A stretch of DNA of 45,214 nucleotides from Bryobacterales bacterium (lineage in GTDB: Bacteria > Acidobacteriota > Terriglobia > Bryobacterales > Bryobacteraceae), in contig JAEUQE010000044.1 in the NCBI GenBank assembly GCA_016789785.1, positions 1-45,214 on the forward strand, given 5' to 3'. The position numbers and the translations under genes are program-made. The notes below the pieces were generated by a model. The model made no database searches. It was given only the letters and a program-made list of their open reading frames with translations, and had not been told where the DNA came from. How positions within the stretch are numbered: position 1 is the first letter of the stretch; every line of letters begins with the position of its first letter. Positions 25,441 through 35,300 of this stretch are shown piece after piece.

Positions 25441-26322
25441 TCAGGCAGCCAGCCGGCGTGCGAACGACAGGCTGGTGTCCAGAAGATCCCAGCTTCCCGG
25501 CCAGAACGACAGATCGACGCACCACCAGTCCACCGCGGGAACCGCTTTCAAGTGTGGTCCGATCTTGTTCCAATCCAGAAACCCGGTTCCGAGGGGACAA
25601 TGTGTCGTTGTCTCCTCGCCGTAGAGGGTGCCGTCGGTATCGGCAAGATGCACGTGCCCGATCCGCCCGCTGAGACGCCGCAGGAATTCCGGCACGCCAC
25701 CGTCTAACGTCTCCGGATCGCCCTGCTGACGTGCGCCGACCACTCCGCACAGGTACGCATGGCCGGTGTCGAAGAGAATCTGGAAGTTGGAATGGCCCAC
25801 CTGTTCGTACATCTCCACCACTTCCGACGGCTTGTTGAAGGCGAATCCTGGTTCAAACTCCCAGATAATGCGAATTCCGGCCTTGGCGGCTGTTTCGGCG
25901 GCATCGTGCCAAAGCGCCGCCAAGCGCCGCAACGAATCCTCGTATTCCGCGTCTGGGATGGAGCCCGGAGCGGCGATCGAATCGACACGGAGAGTTGGGC
26001 TGCCCAGATCGCGGCAGATCTCCAGATTGCAGCGGAACAGATCGAGATACCGGTCGCGATTTCCCTCCACCAGCGGGTTCACGGTGGTGAAGTCGGGCAC
26101 GTAGCTCGACACCGCGAGATTGAGACCTTCCAGTAGCGACGCCAATTCCTTGCGCAGCGCGGAGGTGGGATAGCGGCCCGGCGTGACGTAGGGAGGGAAT
26201 CCGCAGATCTCGATTCCGTCGTAGCCGGTGGCGGCGAGTTTCCTCGCAACCTCTTCCAGTGCAATGGGATTCCTGGAGTATGGGCCAAACGAGAACGCCC
26301 AACTTCCAAAGGACACTTTCAT
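25441..26322 (-). CDS. Sugar phosphate isomerase/epimerase-like TIM barrel
   Basis: 293 residues of the xylose-isomerase-like/AP-endonuclease-2 superfamily. The start MKVSFGSWAFSFG and the blocks GYDGIEICG, AGIRIIWEFEPG, FQILFDTGHAYL and RIGHVHLADTDG give the alternating strand-helix pattern with the metal ligands E (WEFE), D-x-x-H (DTGH) and H-x-x-D (HLAD) at the strand ends. It should interconvert ketoses or act on an inositol- or sugar-like substrate with a divalent metal. It is divergent from the SDR gene by about 105 bases, so a shared promoter region and a joint sugar or polyol pathway are plausible. No signal peptide is seen. The exact substrate is unknown. Confidence 0.85.
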   Translation of the reverse strand: MKVSFGSWAFSFGPYSRNPIALEEVARKLAATGYDGIEICGFPPYVTPGRYPTSALRKELASLLEGLNLAVSSYVPDFTTVNPLVEGNRDRYLDLFRCNLEICRDLGSPTLRVDSIAAPGSIPDAEYEDSLRRLAALWHDAAETAAKAGIRIIWEFEPGFAFNKPSEVVEMYEQVGHSNFQILFDTGHAYLCGVVGARQQGDPETLDGGVPEFLRRLSGRIGHVHLADTDGTLYGEETTTHCPLGTGFLDWNKIGPHLKAVPAVDWWCVDLSFWPGSWDLLDTSLSFARRLAA

Positions 26323-26427
26323 TCGAGTATCAGGCTCTCTTGGATATCATAGTGGAAGCGCGGCATCTCTGGGCCATCGAATCCCAGCTCCGCGTATTTT
26401 TTCATTTTCGGAACAAATCTCGAACAC

Positions 26428-27177
26428 ATGAATACTCCTTTTCAACTTCGCGGCAGGACCGCTGTGGTCACCGGCGGCGCCAGCGGAATCGGCGAGGCGA
26501 CCTGCCGGGTCCTGGCTGCGGCGGGCGCACAGGTCTGCATCGCCGACCTCAACGGCGCGGCTGCGGACCGGTTGGCGGCGGAACTGCCCGGCGCCCGTGG
26601 AATCGCCTGCGACATCACTGACGCTGGATCCGTGGCATCGGTTTTCCGCACGCTGGACCGCGTGGACATTCTCGTGAACAATGCCGGAATCGGCCTGGTT
26701 GGCAGCATTGAAGAAACCTCGCAGGAGGATTTCCATCGTCTTTTCCGGGTGAACGTCGAGGGCACCTTCCTGGTGACGAAAGCGGCTTTGCCGTTGCTGC
26801 TGGACACTCGCGGCGCGATTGTCAACATCGGCTCGGTGGCAGGACTGGTGGGCGTAAAGCGCCGGTTCGCCTACTGCGCAACCAAAGCCGCCGTAGTTGC
26901 CATGACCCGGCAATTGGCCGTGGAGTACCCGACTCAGCTTCGGGTGAACTGTATCTGTCCTGGCACGGTCGAGACGCCGTTCGTTGAAGGCTACCTCGAG
27001 AAGTACCATAAGCACGAAAAGGAAGAGGTGCGCGCGCAGTTGAATGCCCGCCAGCCGGTCGGGCGGCTCGGGAAGCCGGAGGAGATTGCGCACATGGCAC
27101 TTTATCTGGCTTCGGATGAGGCTGCTTTTGTGAACGGATCGATAGTCACGATCGACGGTGGCTGGACCGCCGCTTGA
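26428..27177 (+). CDS. Short-chain dehydrogenase/reductase (SDR)
   Basis: 249 residues, a classical SDR. The cofactor loop TGGASGIGEA is near 15-24, NNAG near 88-91, and the catalytic S-Y-K set is visible as NIGSVAG and YCATK. IADLN after the second strand has an Asp that favours NAD over NADP. PGTVETPF and the C-terminal IDGGWTAA block are standard. The PGTVETPF..GY region resembles sugar dehydrogenases of the 2-keto-3-deoxy-L-fuconate dehydrogenase type, but I would not name a substrate. It is divergent from the TIM-barrel isomerase, which suggests sugar or polyol oxidation. The start ATG lacks a clear ribosome-binding site. Confidence 0.9.
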   Translation: MNTPFQLRGRTAVVTGGASGIGEATCRVLAAAGAQVCIADLNGAAADRLAAELPGARGIACDITDAGSVASVFRTLDRVDILVNNAGIGLVGSIEETSQEDFHRLFRVNVEGTFLVTKAALPLLLDTRGAIVNIGSVAGLVGVKRRFAYCATKAAVVAMTRQLAVEYPTQLRVNCICPGTVETPFVEGYLEKYHKHEKEEVRAQLNARQPVGRLGKPEEIAHMALYLASDEAAFVNGSIVTIDGGWTAA

Positions 27178-27276
27178 CGTACCGTACCCGATTGAAGAGA
27201 ATAGCGTTATAAGTTTGTTTGGCATTGCACCTGTCGGCAGTGCGAAGTTTGTCCGATAGGACACAAAGAGGTGATG

Positions 27277-28566
27277 ATGCGCCGGAACATGGACCTCCGT
27301 GCAATTGCAGTACTTTCGACGCTCCTCAGCTATGCGCTTTCAGGACTGGCGCTGCTGACTCTGAATCCAGCGCGGGCCGCTGCGGCAAGTACTAGTACGC
27401 GGAAAGCCGCGCCGAAGACGCACGCCGCTGCGAAGAGGCCCGTAGTGCGGAAGGCAGTGCCGTCTGCCTCGAGGGCGTCCGCCCGGAAACCCGTGGTGTC
27501 CAGGGCTTCTTCGAAGTCGCGATCCCGAGGCCGTCGCGCGGTTGTCCGGCGCACGTCGTATCGTGGTGCTGGCAACTCGTTCATTCGTGGTGGCCCCTGG
27601 CGCGAACCAACCTTCGCCGATTCCTCCAACGGTGACGTTGTGGATGGAGAGGATCCCGTAGTGCGCCGGGCAGCGGTGGACGCTCTCGGTCCTTACAATG
27701 GCACGGTCGCGGTGGTGGATCCCTTCACCGGGCGTATCCTTACGCTAGTGAATCAGAAGCTTGCGCTCAAAAGCGGCTTCCAGCCCTGCTCCACGATCAA
27801 GGTGGTCGCGGCGCTGGCTGCCCTCAGCGAAGGCATCATCGACAAGACAACGACGTTCTCTTCAGTCAGTCGCCGTATGAATCTTACGGAGGCACTGGCG
27901 GTGTCGAACAATCCGTACTTCGCCACGCTGGGCGAGCGTCTCGGCTTTGATCGTGTGAGCTACTATTCGAGGCTGTTCGGTTTGGGCGAAAAGGCCGGCT
28001 TGGATATCGATGATGAGCAGCCCGGCGTTCTGCCTTCCGAACCTCCGCCCAGCGGATTGGGCATGATGACGAGCTTCGGTTCCGGCATCACGCTGACGCC
28101 TCTCCAACTCGCCGCACTGATCTCTACTGTCGCCAACGGTGGCACGCTCTATTACCTACAGCACCCGGAAACCAAGGAAGCGGTGGAAAGTTTCGTCCCG
28201 CGCGTCAAGCGGCGGCTCGACATCAACCAGTGGATCCCGGAGTTGCTGCCTGGAATGAGTGGCGCTGTGGAATGGGGTACGGCGCGCCGGGCCGGGGCGA
28301 ACAACTCCGAGTCGATCTTCGGCAAGACTGGCACCTGCACCGACGAGCGTTCGCCCACGCATCTCGGGTGGTTCGGAAGCTTTAATGATGCGGGCCGCAA
28401 CAAACTGGTGGTCGTGGTTTTGCTGACGGGTGGTGCTCCAGTGAACGGACCTGTCGCGTCGGGCATTGCCGGCGCGGTCTACCGCAATCTCTCCGAGCAG
28501 AACTACTTCGCGCAGATCCGCTATCTTTCGCCGAACGCGATGCTTTCCGCGGAAGCGCTCCGGTAG
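27277..28566 (+). CDS. Penicillin-binding-protein-like transpeptidase
   Basis: I chose ATG 27277 because AAAGAGG (27265-27271) lies five bases upstream; GTG 27271 and ATG 27274 are possible alternatives. The 429-residue product has a signal anchor (about 8-35), a Lys/Arg/Ala/Ser-rich linker up to about 95, and a single transpeptidase domain. The serine-acylation motifs are S172-T-I-K175, S210-N-N and K350-T-G-T, in the correct order. It should cross-link peptidoglycan or bind beta-lactams. The transglycosylase and pedestal domains of large class A/B PBPs are absent, so this is a reduced PBP of the FtsI/PbpA type. A class D beta-lactamase is less likely given the linker. It is convergent with the HerA-like gene. 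Confidence 0.85.
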   Translation: MRRNMDLRAIAVLSTLLSYALSGLALLTLNPARAAAASTSTRKAAPKTHAAAKRPVVRKAVPSASRASARKPVVSRASSKSRSRGRRAVVRRTSYRGAGNSFIRGGPWREPTFADSSNGDVVDGEDPVVRRAAVDALGPYNGTVAVVDPFTGRILTLVNQKLALKSGFQPCSTIKVVAALAALSEGIIDKTTTFSSVSRRMNLTEALAVSNNPYFATLGERLGFDRVSYYSRLFGLGEKAGLDIDDEQPGVLPSEPPPSGLGMMTSFGSGITLTPLQLAALISTVANGGTLYYLQHPETKEAVESFVPRVKRRLDINQWIPELLPGMSGAVEWGTARRAGANNSESIFGKTGTCTDERSPTHLGWFGSFNDAGRNKLVVVVLLTGGAPVNGPVASGIAGAVYRNLSEQNYFAQIRYLSPNAMLSAEALR

Positions 28567-28588
28567 ATCCGGACGCGCCTCAGAAAAA

Positions 28589-30976
28589 CTATTCAGGCGT
28601 CCACGCCAGCGCGCACAGCTTCACGACGATATTCGTCTTCTTCGGCCGGACCGTGATGGTCTCGAACTGCTCGTTCGCAACGTTGTACTGCGCGGCCAGT
28701 GCTTCCGATTCCTGCTGAATCTGCTGCTTCAACTCCTCATACTGCTGGGTCAGGGTCTCCAGGTTCTCCTCGGCGAAGCCCGCTTGCTGCGATTGTTTGC
28801 GGATCCGGCTGACACCCTTCACCGCGCCCGCCGCCTTGCCGATGGCGGTCGACGTCTTCCGCGAGCCAAGCAGCGCGCCGAAGATGCTGGTGCCGATCGA
28901 AATCACGCTGCTGAGCATCTCCGATTGCGACTCCTGCTTCTCCTTCTCCAGATTCTGCTCCGCGCGGCGAATCTTGTCTTCGAGAGTGCGCTGCTTGGAT
29001 TCGTACTTCTTCTGCAACTCGGTTACCGCCGTGTCACGATGCTCCCTGGCGACCGTCTGCAACCGGATGCGGAAGTCCCGCTCAGATTCCTCCGGATTCG
29101 ACATTTCGCCAGTGGACGGGCTTTGGAACAGATCAAGCCGCTGATTCGAATACAGCCAGTTTGCGAAGTCCTTACTCCAAGTCGTGTAGCTCTTCGCTTT
29201 TCCAGCAGCCGGCGGCACCGCCGCGAAGCTTGCTCCCTCAGCCGGGGCCTGTTCCAATTCGCTGGCTTCGAACTCGGACTCCTCGGCGTCCTCCCAAGTG
29301 ATCGGCGTCGCGTCGGAGGTGATCGGAGCAAGCAACGTCACCTTGCGTCCGAGATCGATGTTCTTCTTCGCGTCGAGGAACTTCACTTCGGCCAACGCAA
29401 ACAGCTTTGGCGTGTACACCACACCGTCGGCTGCGCGCGCGGGCAGGAAGTACTGCGGCACATCAGGCGGCAACACCGGGCGAATGTTGCTGGCGCCATC
29501 GGGCGACGATGCGGACTTCGACTTCAGTGCCGCGCCCGTTGGCCCTGACGCCACAGGCTTGCGGCCCGTCATCAGCGTTTTGATTTGCCCACGCGTCAAC
29601 GGACCGCGCAGGTACGACATTGCCCATCGCGTTTCGAACACCTGAGGTGCGCCGCGATGCACGTTGTTCATGAGGAAGATGCGATTGCCCAAGCCTGACA
29701 GCATCTGGTCCATCTTCTGACGATCGAAGCCGCCGCTCACGCCCGCGCTCGAAGCGACGCCCTCCAAGCCATCCAGCACGCGGTTCTTGTCGCGCTCAGT
29801 CTGCAGCCGCCCGATCCACCAGGTACCCGCGTTCGAAAGCGCCTTGTAGTCGAGGTCCACCGGGTTCTGGGTCGCTAGAACCACGCCGAGTCCGAAGGCG
29901 CGAGCCTGCTTCAGCAGTGTCAACAAAGGACGCTTCGATGGCGGCTCGCCGATCGGCGGCAGATACCCGAAGATCTCGTCCATGTACAACAGCGCGCGCA
30001 GACTGGTGGTGCCCGATTGCTGGCGCATCCAGCTCAGCGTCTGATTGAGCAGCAGCGACACGAAGAACATGCGCTCGGAGTCGTTGAGATGCGCAATCGA
30101 GAGGATCGACATGCGCGGCTTGCCCTGCGCGTTGTAGAGCAGCGATTGCACATCCAGCGGTTCGCCCTCCAGCCATGCCTCAAAGCCTGGCGACGCCAGC
30201 AGATTGTTCAACATCATCGCGAGTTGAAAGCGATCCTTCGAGGGGTAGAAAGCTTCCATGTCGAGCACGCCGACACGTGCCACGGGCGGCGTTTGGATCT
30301 GGCTGATGAGCCCCGGCAGATCGAGGTCCTGACCGTTGCGCCACGCGTTGTCGAACAGCGTGGAGAGCAGTATGTGCTCACGGCTCTGGATGGGATCGGC
30401 GGTCACGCCCAGTAGGCCAAGCAGCGCCGTCGCCGTTGCGCTGACACGCTCGCGGAACAACTCGCGGTCTTCCACCAGTTCCGCGGGTGGCGCCGCGAAG
30501 GATCGCACCACCGACACAGGAATCCCAGCGTCGCTACCTGGCGTGTAGATCGCGAACTCGCAGTTCTGCCGCAGATTCGCGATGCGTTGTCCATCTTGCC
30601 CCCAACCGGCGAGGCCCTTCTGCCACAACTCCGATTGCTGCGCCGCAAATTCATCCGCCGAGATCCCCTTCCGCCGCGCGTCATCTTCGTTGATCCACGG
30701 CCGGAAGTCTCCGGGCTGCAGATCGGGGAACGTCAGCAGCAGATTGCCGAGATCGCCTTTCGGGTCGATGATCAGCGCCGGAATCGAATCCATTGCTGCT
30801 TCTTCCAGCAGGCTCAGGCAGAGGCCGGTCTTGCCGCTGCCGGTCATTCCGACGCACACGCCGTGTGTCACCAGGTCCCGCGATTCATAAAGAACGGGGC
30901 TCTCGATTTGCTTGCGATTGGCCAGATCGTATTGACGGCCGAGGTAGAAGATACCGAGCTTTTCGAAGTCCTGCAT
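28589..30976 (-). CDS. HerA-like P-loop ATPase with C-terminal coiled coil
   Basis: I chose ATG 30976 (795 residues); a TTG three codons upstream is also possible. The Walker A loop GMTGSGKTG is at 43-51, the block ALIIDPKGDLGNLLL follows, and a Walker B segment LLYMDEIFGYLPP is near 335-347. LATQNPVDLDYKALSNAGTWWIGRL is the sensor region typical of HerA/FtsK-type motors. The last ~170 residues are charged and helical, with a long predicted coiled coil (KYESKQRTLEDKIRRAEQ) and an Ala/Gly-rich segment. HerA ATPases translocate DNA and often pair with the nuclease NurA or with Sir2 in defence; no such partner is adjacent. Homologues of this long type are common as standalone genes, and the function is not established. 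Confidence 0.75.
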   Translation of the reverse strand: MQDFEKLGIFYLGRQYDLANRKQIESPVLYESRDLVTHGVCVGMTGSGKTGLCLSLLEEAAMDSIPALIIDPKGDLGNLLLTFPDLQPGDFRPWINEDDARRKGISADEFAAQQSELWQKGLAGWGQDGQRIANLRQNCEFAIYTPGSDAGIPVSVVRSFAAPPAELVEDRELFRERVSATATALLGLLGVTADPIQSREHILLSTLFDNAWRNGQDLDLPGLISQIQTPPVARVGVLDMEAFYPSKDRFQLAMMLNNLLASPGFEAWLEGEPLDVQSLLYNAQGKPRMSILSIAHLNDSERMFFVSLLLNQTLSWMRQQSGTTSLRALLYMDEIFGYLPPIGEPPSKRPLLTLLKQARAFGLGVVLATQNPVDLDYKALSNAGTWWIGRLQTERDKNRVLDGLEGVASSAGVSGGFDRQKMDQMLSGLGNRIFLMNNVHRGAPQVFETRWAMSYLRGPLTRGQIKTLMTGRKPVASGPTGAALKSKSASSPDGASNIRPVLPPDVPQYFLPARAADGVVYTPKLFALAEVKFLDAKKNIDLGRKVTLLAPITSDATPITWEDAEESEFEASELEQAPAEGASFAAVPPAAGKAKSYTTWSKDFANWLYSNQRLDLFQSPSTGEMSNPEESERDFRIRLQTVAREHRDTAVTELQKKYESKQRTLEDKIRRAEQNLEKEKQESQSEMLSSVISIGTSIFGALLGSRKTSTAIGKAAGAVKGVSRIRKQSQQAGFAEENLETLTQQYEELKQQIQQESEALAAQYNVANEQFETITVRPKKTNIVVKLCALAWTPE

Positions 30977-31043
30977 GGCTTGCAACTCTATTAGTGTAAT
31001 CGCCGCGAGGCCAGGCGTACGAATCCGCTACGATGAGGTGTTC

Positions 31044-32315
31044 ATGTTCCGATTCCTGCTTCTGCTCTTCGCCGTACCTCTTGCCTTCTCGAATGATTCC
31101 GCGGAACGCGATCGCCGTCTTCGCACGGTCCTCACGACGCCGGGTCTCGTGGCGCTGTGGGACTTCGTTCATCGCGGCGCGGATGGCCGCTTCGACGCTC
31201 ACAAAGCCAAGGATGTCTCACAGGACTTGCGGCTGGACGCGGTCAACTACATCCGCGATTTCTGGAATGCCGGACGGCCCGCTACCTATGCGGATTTCCC
31301 GCTGCTCGGCCGCGGACCATTTGGTCAGGCCATTCGCATCCGCAAGGAGAACGATGCCGATTTCCGTCCGCTGCTGATGGTCCCGCGCGAGCGCATGCAT
31401 GATTCGCGCGTGGATGTGAAGGGACCTGGACGTTCCGTATCGATGGTGGTGTGGATGATTCGCGAGAGCGGTGGACATGCGCTTGCCGGTATCTGGCATG
31501 AAGGCACGGATCTTCAGGGCTCCGGTCCTTCGGTCAAACGGGTGGAGCAGGGGCGGAGGCAATACGCCTTATTTACAGGTCTCGCGGCGAATCCCGGCGC
31601 ATCGTCGGCTCACGTATCGGAGAACGGCGCGAAGTCGTTCGGTGACCGCTACGCCCGCAATCTTTCCACTACTCCCGAGAAGATCCCAGAGGTTCCCGCT
31701 GACTCTCCTACCGAAGTGCTCGACGCCGCATGGACCGTCGCCGCCTTCGCATTCGACAACCGGCGCAACACCGTCACCTCATACATCAACGGCGTGGCGA
31801 CCGACTTCTGGATCGAGAATCCCGGGAAGCATCCGTTCTTTCAGTGGCCCGCTCGCGGCTGGTTGCAGGCACAGCTTCATGCAACGCCCGGTGCACAGGA
31901 AGGCGAGGACGCATCCTTTCCACGTGACCAGTTCTATTCGCCGCCGGAGAAAAAGCCTCGCAAACGCACCGTTCTGTCCGAGGCTGGTGAACAGCGAGTG
32001 GAGTTGCACGAGTTCGAATTCACGAAAGTGCGAGTCACCCTGCGCAAGGATTCGAAACGCAAGTATGCGCCCGTGAATCGGGAATTGGTCTCGCTGCGTG
32101 CGAATCCCTTCTGGTTTGCTCACGACCTTTATTCGCCCGCAAGCGTGCGCGATGGTGGACCGTTCACCATTGGACGGGTGATTCACACGTCTCGCAGCAT
32201 CGGTACCACGGGTTACATCGGCGGTGTTGCGGTGTTCGATCGCGCACTGCCCGCAAAAGAGATGGAGCGGCTGGCCCGCATCCGTAAGCCCATCGCACAC
32301 ACGCCGGCTCGATAG
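31044..32315 (+). CDS. Secreted LamG/concanavalin-A-like domain protein
   Basis: I chose ATG 31044 (423 residues) because GAGG lies five bases upstream and the N-terminus FRFLLLLFAVPLAFS is a signal peptide. The protein has the strand pattern of a LamG-like beta-sandwich (LVALWDFVHRGADGRF; WTVAAFAFDNRRNTVTSYING; IGGVAVFDRALPAKEMERLA), as in many acidobacterial and planctomycete secreted proteins. The long charged insertion around 315-330 is unusual (SPPEKKPRKRTVLSE). It may bind or cleave a polysaccharide, but I see no defined catalytic set. It stands 64 bases before the TonB-dependent receptor gene on the same strand, so the two may be co-transcribed as a surface uptake pair. Confidence 0.7.
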   Translation: MFRFLLLLFAVPLAFSNDSAERDRRLRTVLTTPGLVALWDFVHRGADGRFDAHKAKDVSQDLRLDAVNYIRDFWNAGRPATYADFPLLGRGPFGQAIRIRKENDADFRPLLMVPRERMHDSRVDVKGPGRSVSMVVWMIRESGGHALAGIWHEGTDLQGSGPSVKRVEQGRRQYALFTGLAANPGASSAHVSENGAKSFGDRYARNLSTTPEKIPEVPADSPTEVLDAAWTVAAFAFDNRRNTVTSYINGVATDFWIENPGKHPFFQWPARGWLQAQLHATPGAQEGEDASFPRDQFYSPPEKKPRKRTVLSEAGEQRVELHEFEFTKVRVTLRKDSKRKYAPVNRELVSLRANPFWFAHDLYSPASVRDGGPFTIGRVIHTSRSIGTTGYIGGVAVFDRALPAKEMERLARIRKPIAHTPAR

Positions 32316-32379
32316 CCCGTAACAACAGAAACACGCAGGCCCAGTGGAGACGAGTTGCGAACCGCTGTATGCTCAACCT

Positions 32380-35300
32380 ATGAAGCTTGCTGTCCTGCTA
32401 CTCGGGTCCCTCTGTACGTTTGTTCTCGCTCAGTCGCTGACCTCCATCAATGGCGTGGTGTCTGATCCAACCGGCGCCGTGATTCCTGGCGCGCAGATTC
32501 TGGTTGAGAATACTGGCACTGGTGCGAAGCGCGAAGTCCAAAGCGATGCCTCTGGCCGTTATCTGATTCCTCAGCTTCCTCCGGGTACCTACAAGCTCAC
32601 GGCGAAGAGTTCCGGCTTCACTGACGTGACCATCGCTGATCTGCGCTTGCTGGTGAACTCGCCCGCAACCATTCCCATCGTGTTCACCAAGGTCGGATCC
32701 GTGACGGAGAGTGTCTCCGTGAGCGCCGATACCACCAACGTCAACACGGTGGATGCCACCATTGGCAATGCCTTCGGCACGCGTCCGATTCTCCAATTGC
32801 CGCTCGAAGGCCGCAACGTCGTTGGCCTGCTGGCGCTGCAGCCCGGTGTGACCTTCACTGGCGAAACACAAACCAATTCCCGCAACGGCGCGGTGAACGG
32901 CGGCAAGTCCGATCAGGCCAACGTCACGCTTGACGGCATTGATGTCAACGATCAGCAGGATCGCTCCGCGTTCACCAGCGTGCTTCGCGTCACGCTCGAT
33001 TCCGTGCAGGAGTTTCGCGTCACCACCACCAATGCGAATGCCGACTCAGGACGCTCCTCCGGCGCACAGATCGCACTTGTGACGAAAAGCGGCACGAATG
33101 AACTGCACGGTTCGCTCTATGAGTTTCACCGCAACACGGCGACCACTGCGAATTCTTTCTTCAACAACTCCGCCACACCCGTGGTGCCGCGCCCGAAACT
33201 GATCCGCAACACCTTCGGCGCATCGGCGGGCGGACCTATCCAGAAGAACCGCATCTTCATCTTCGGCAACTATGAAGGACGCCGCGATGCGCGTGAGAGC
33301 ACCGTGAATCGCACCATCCCCACGGAGACGTTTCGTCAGGGAATCCTGCAATACATCCGGCGCGACAACTCGATCGGGCAACTGAGCCAGGCCGACATCC
33401 GAAGGATTGATCCACGCGGTGTCGGAGTGAGTGCGGAGGCGTTGAAACTCTTCCAGACCTATCCCACGCCGAACAACACCAACATTGGCGATGGCTTGAA
33501 CACAGCGGGGTTCCTGTTTGTCGCGCCGACGCCGGTGCGCTGGAATACCTATATCGCCAGGTTCGACTTCAATCCCTTCGAATCGGGGCGGCACCAGTTT
33601 TTCATTCGCGGTAATTTGCAGAATGATCGCGATGTGAGCACGCCGCAGTTCCCCGGCGATCCGCCGAATCGCGTCAACCTGAATAACAGCAAAGGTCTCG
33701 CCGTTGGCTATACGGCGATTCTGAAGCCCACACTGACGGGCGTATTTCGCTACGGCTTCACAAGGCAAGGCGTGGAGAACAGCGGCACGCAAACGCAGCC
33801 GGCAGTCGGCTTCCTCGGGTTGGATGACCGCTTTGGTCTCACCACAAGCGCAATTCGAATTCTTCCGGCAAGCAACGCCTCGCAGGATTTCACGTGGATA
33901 CGCAACGCGCACAGTGTTCAATTCGGCGCGGTGCAGCGCTTCATCCGGAACAACCGCAACAACTACAACAACTCGTTCCATTCGGCGCAGGTGCGCGCGT
34001 CGCGGCTTCGCGATGGCGGCGCGGCGCTCGAAGTGCCCGACCTGAACCCGCGCAATTCGGACGCCTATCGCACAAACATCATCAACCTGCTCGGCGTGAT
34101 CTCCACCGGAAGCGCAAACTACAACTACGATCTGCAGGGCAATGTGCAAGCAGTCGGCACGCCAGTGTCGCGGCGGTTCCGCACTGATGAGTGGGAGTTC
34201 TACGTGCAGGACACGTGGCGGTTCTCGCGGTCTCTCACCGTTACAGCCGGCCTGCGCTACTCGCTGATGACACCGATCGAAGAGGCGGATGGCCTCATCG
34301 TGAGCCCGGTCCCGTCACTCGGCGCATGGTTCGATGAGCGCGGCGGCCTCGCACAACAGGGGCGCGCGCAGAGCACGGTGACGCCGATCCGCTACGTGCC
34401 CGTCGAGTCACCCGGCGGCCTGCCGTTGTATCCGCTGCACAAGAAGAACTTCGCGCCGAGACTCGCCGTTGCTTACTCGCCGCAGGCAAGATCGGGTCTG
34501 GGGAAGTTTCTGTTCGGCGATCCAGGATCCACTTCGATTCGCGCCGGTTGGGGCATGTTCTACGATCTGATCGGAAACAGCCTCATCCTTCGTTCCGACG
34601 CGGGCTCCTTCGGATTGCAGACCTCGATTCAAAGCGCGGGCAGCCTGTTCACCACCGAAACCGGACCGCGCTTCAACGGCGTGTACGACCTGCCAGGATC
34701 GCTGATTCCTCCGGCGCCGCGCATCAGCTTCCCCGTCGACGCTCCGTTCACCTTCGCGCGCGGATCAAACATCGACTCGCAACTCCGTCCGCCCTACACG
34801 ATGAACATGAATCTCTCGATTGGGCGCGAATTCAAGAATGGCCTGTTTGTCCAAGGCTCATATGTCGGTCGCTTGTCGCGCCGTTCCTTGGCGCAGACGG
34901 ATACCGCGACCCCTGCGAATCTCGTCGATCCCGCGTCCGGGATGACCTACTACCAGGCCGCGACGCAACTCGCGCTGCTCGCCAAGGCGGGTGTCCCCGT
35001 TAATCAGGCGCCGAGGATCGCGTTCTGGGAAAACCTCTGGACATCCGCGCCGAACTCGACGCTGACACCGACGCAGACTGCGTATCAGAAGTTCGTGCAG
35101 CGCCGCGTCGACTATTCCACAGCGCTCGAAGATCTCGATCGCTTCTGTGATCCGGCATGCTCCAAGTTCGGCAGGAACGCGCTGTATGACCGTCAATTCG
35201 CATCGTTGACGACGTGGCGCTCCATCGCCGGCGGCTCGTATCACGCCATGCAGTGGACCATTCGCCAGCGCTTCAAGGCGGGTGTGGAGTTCGGCTTCAA

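Noticed and set aside
28466..29548. Plus-strand open frame of 360 residues
   Set aside because: It is antisense to the HerA-like gene and has low-complexity Leu/Arg-rich composition.
33046..34149. Minus-strand open frame of 367 residues
   Set aside because: It is antisense to the TonB-dependent receptor and lacks recognisable motifs.
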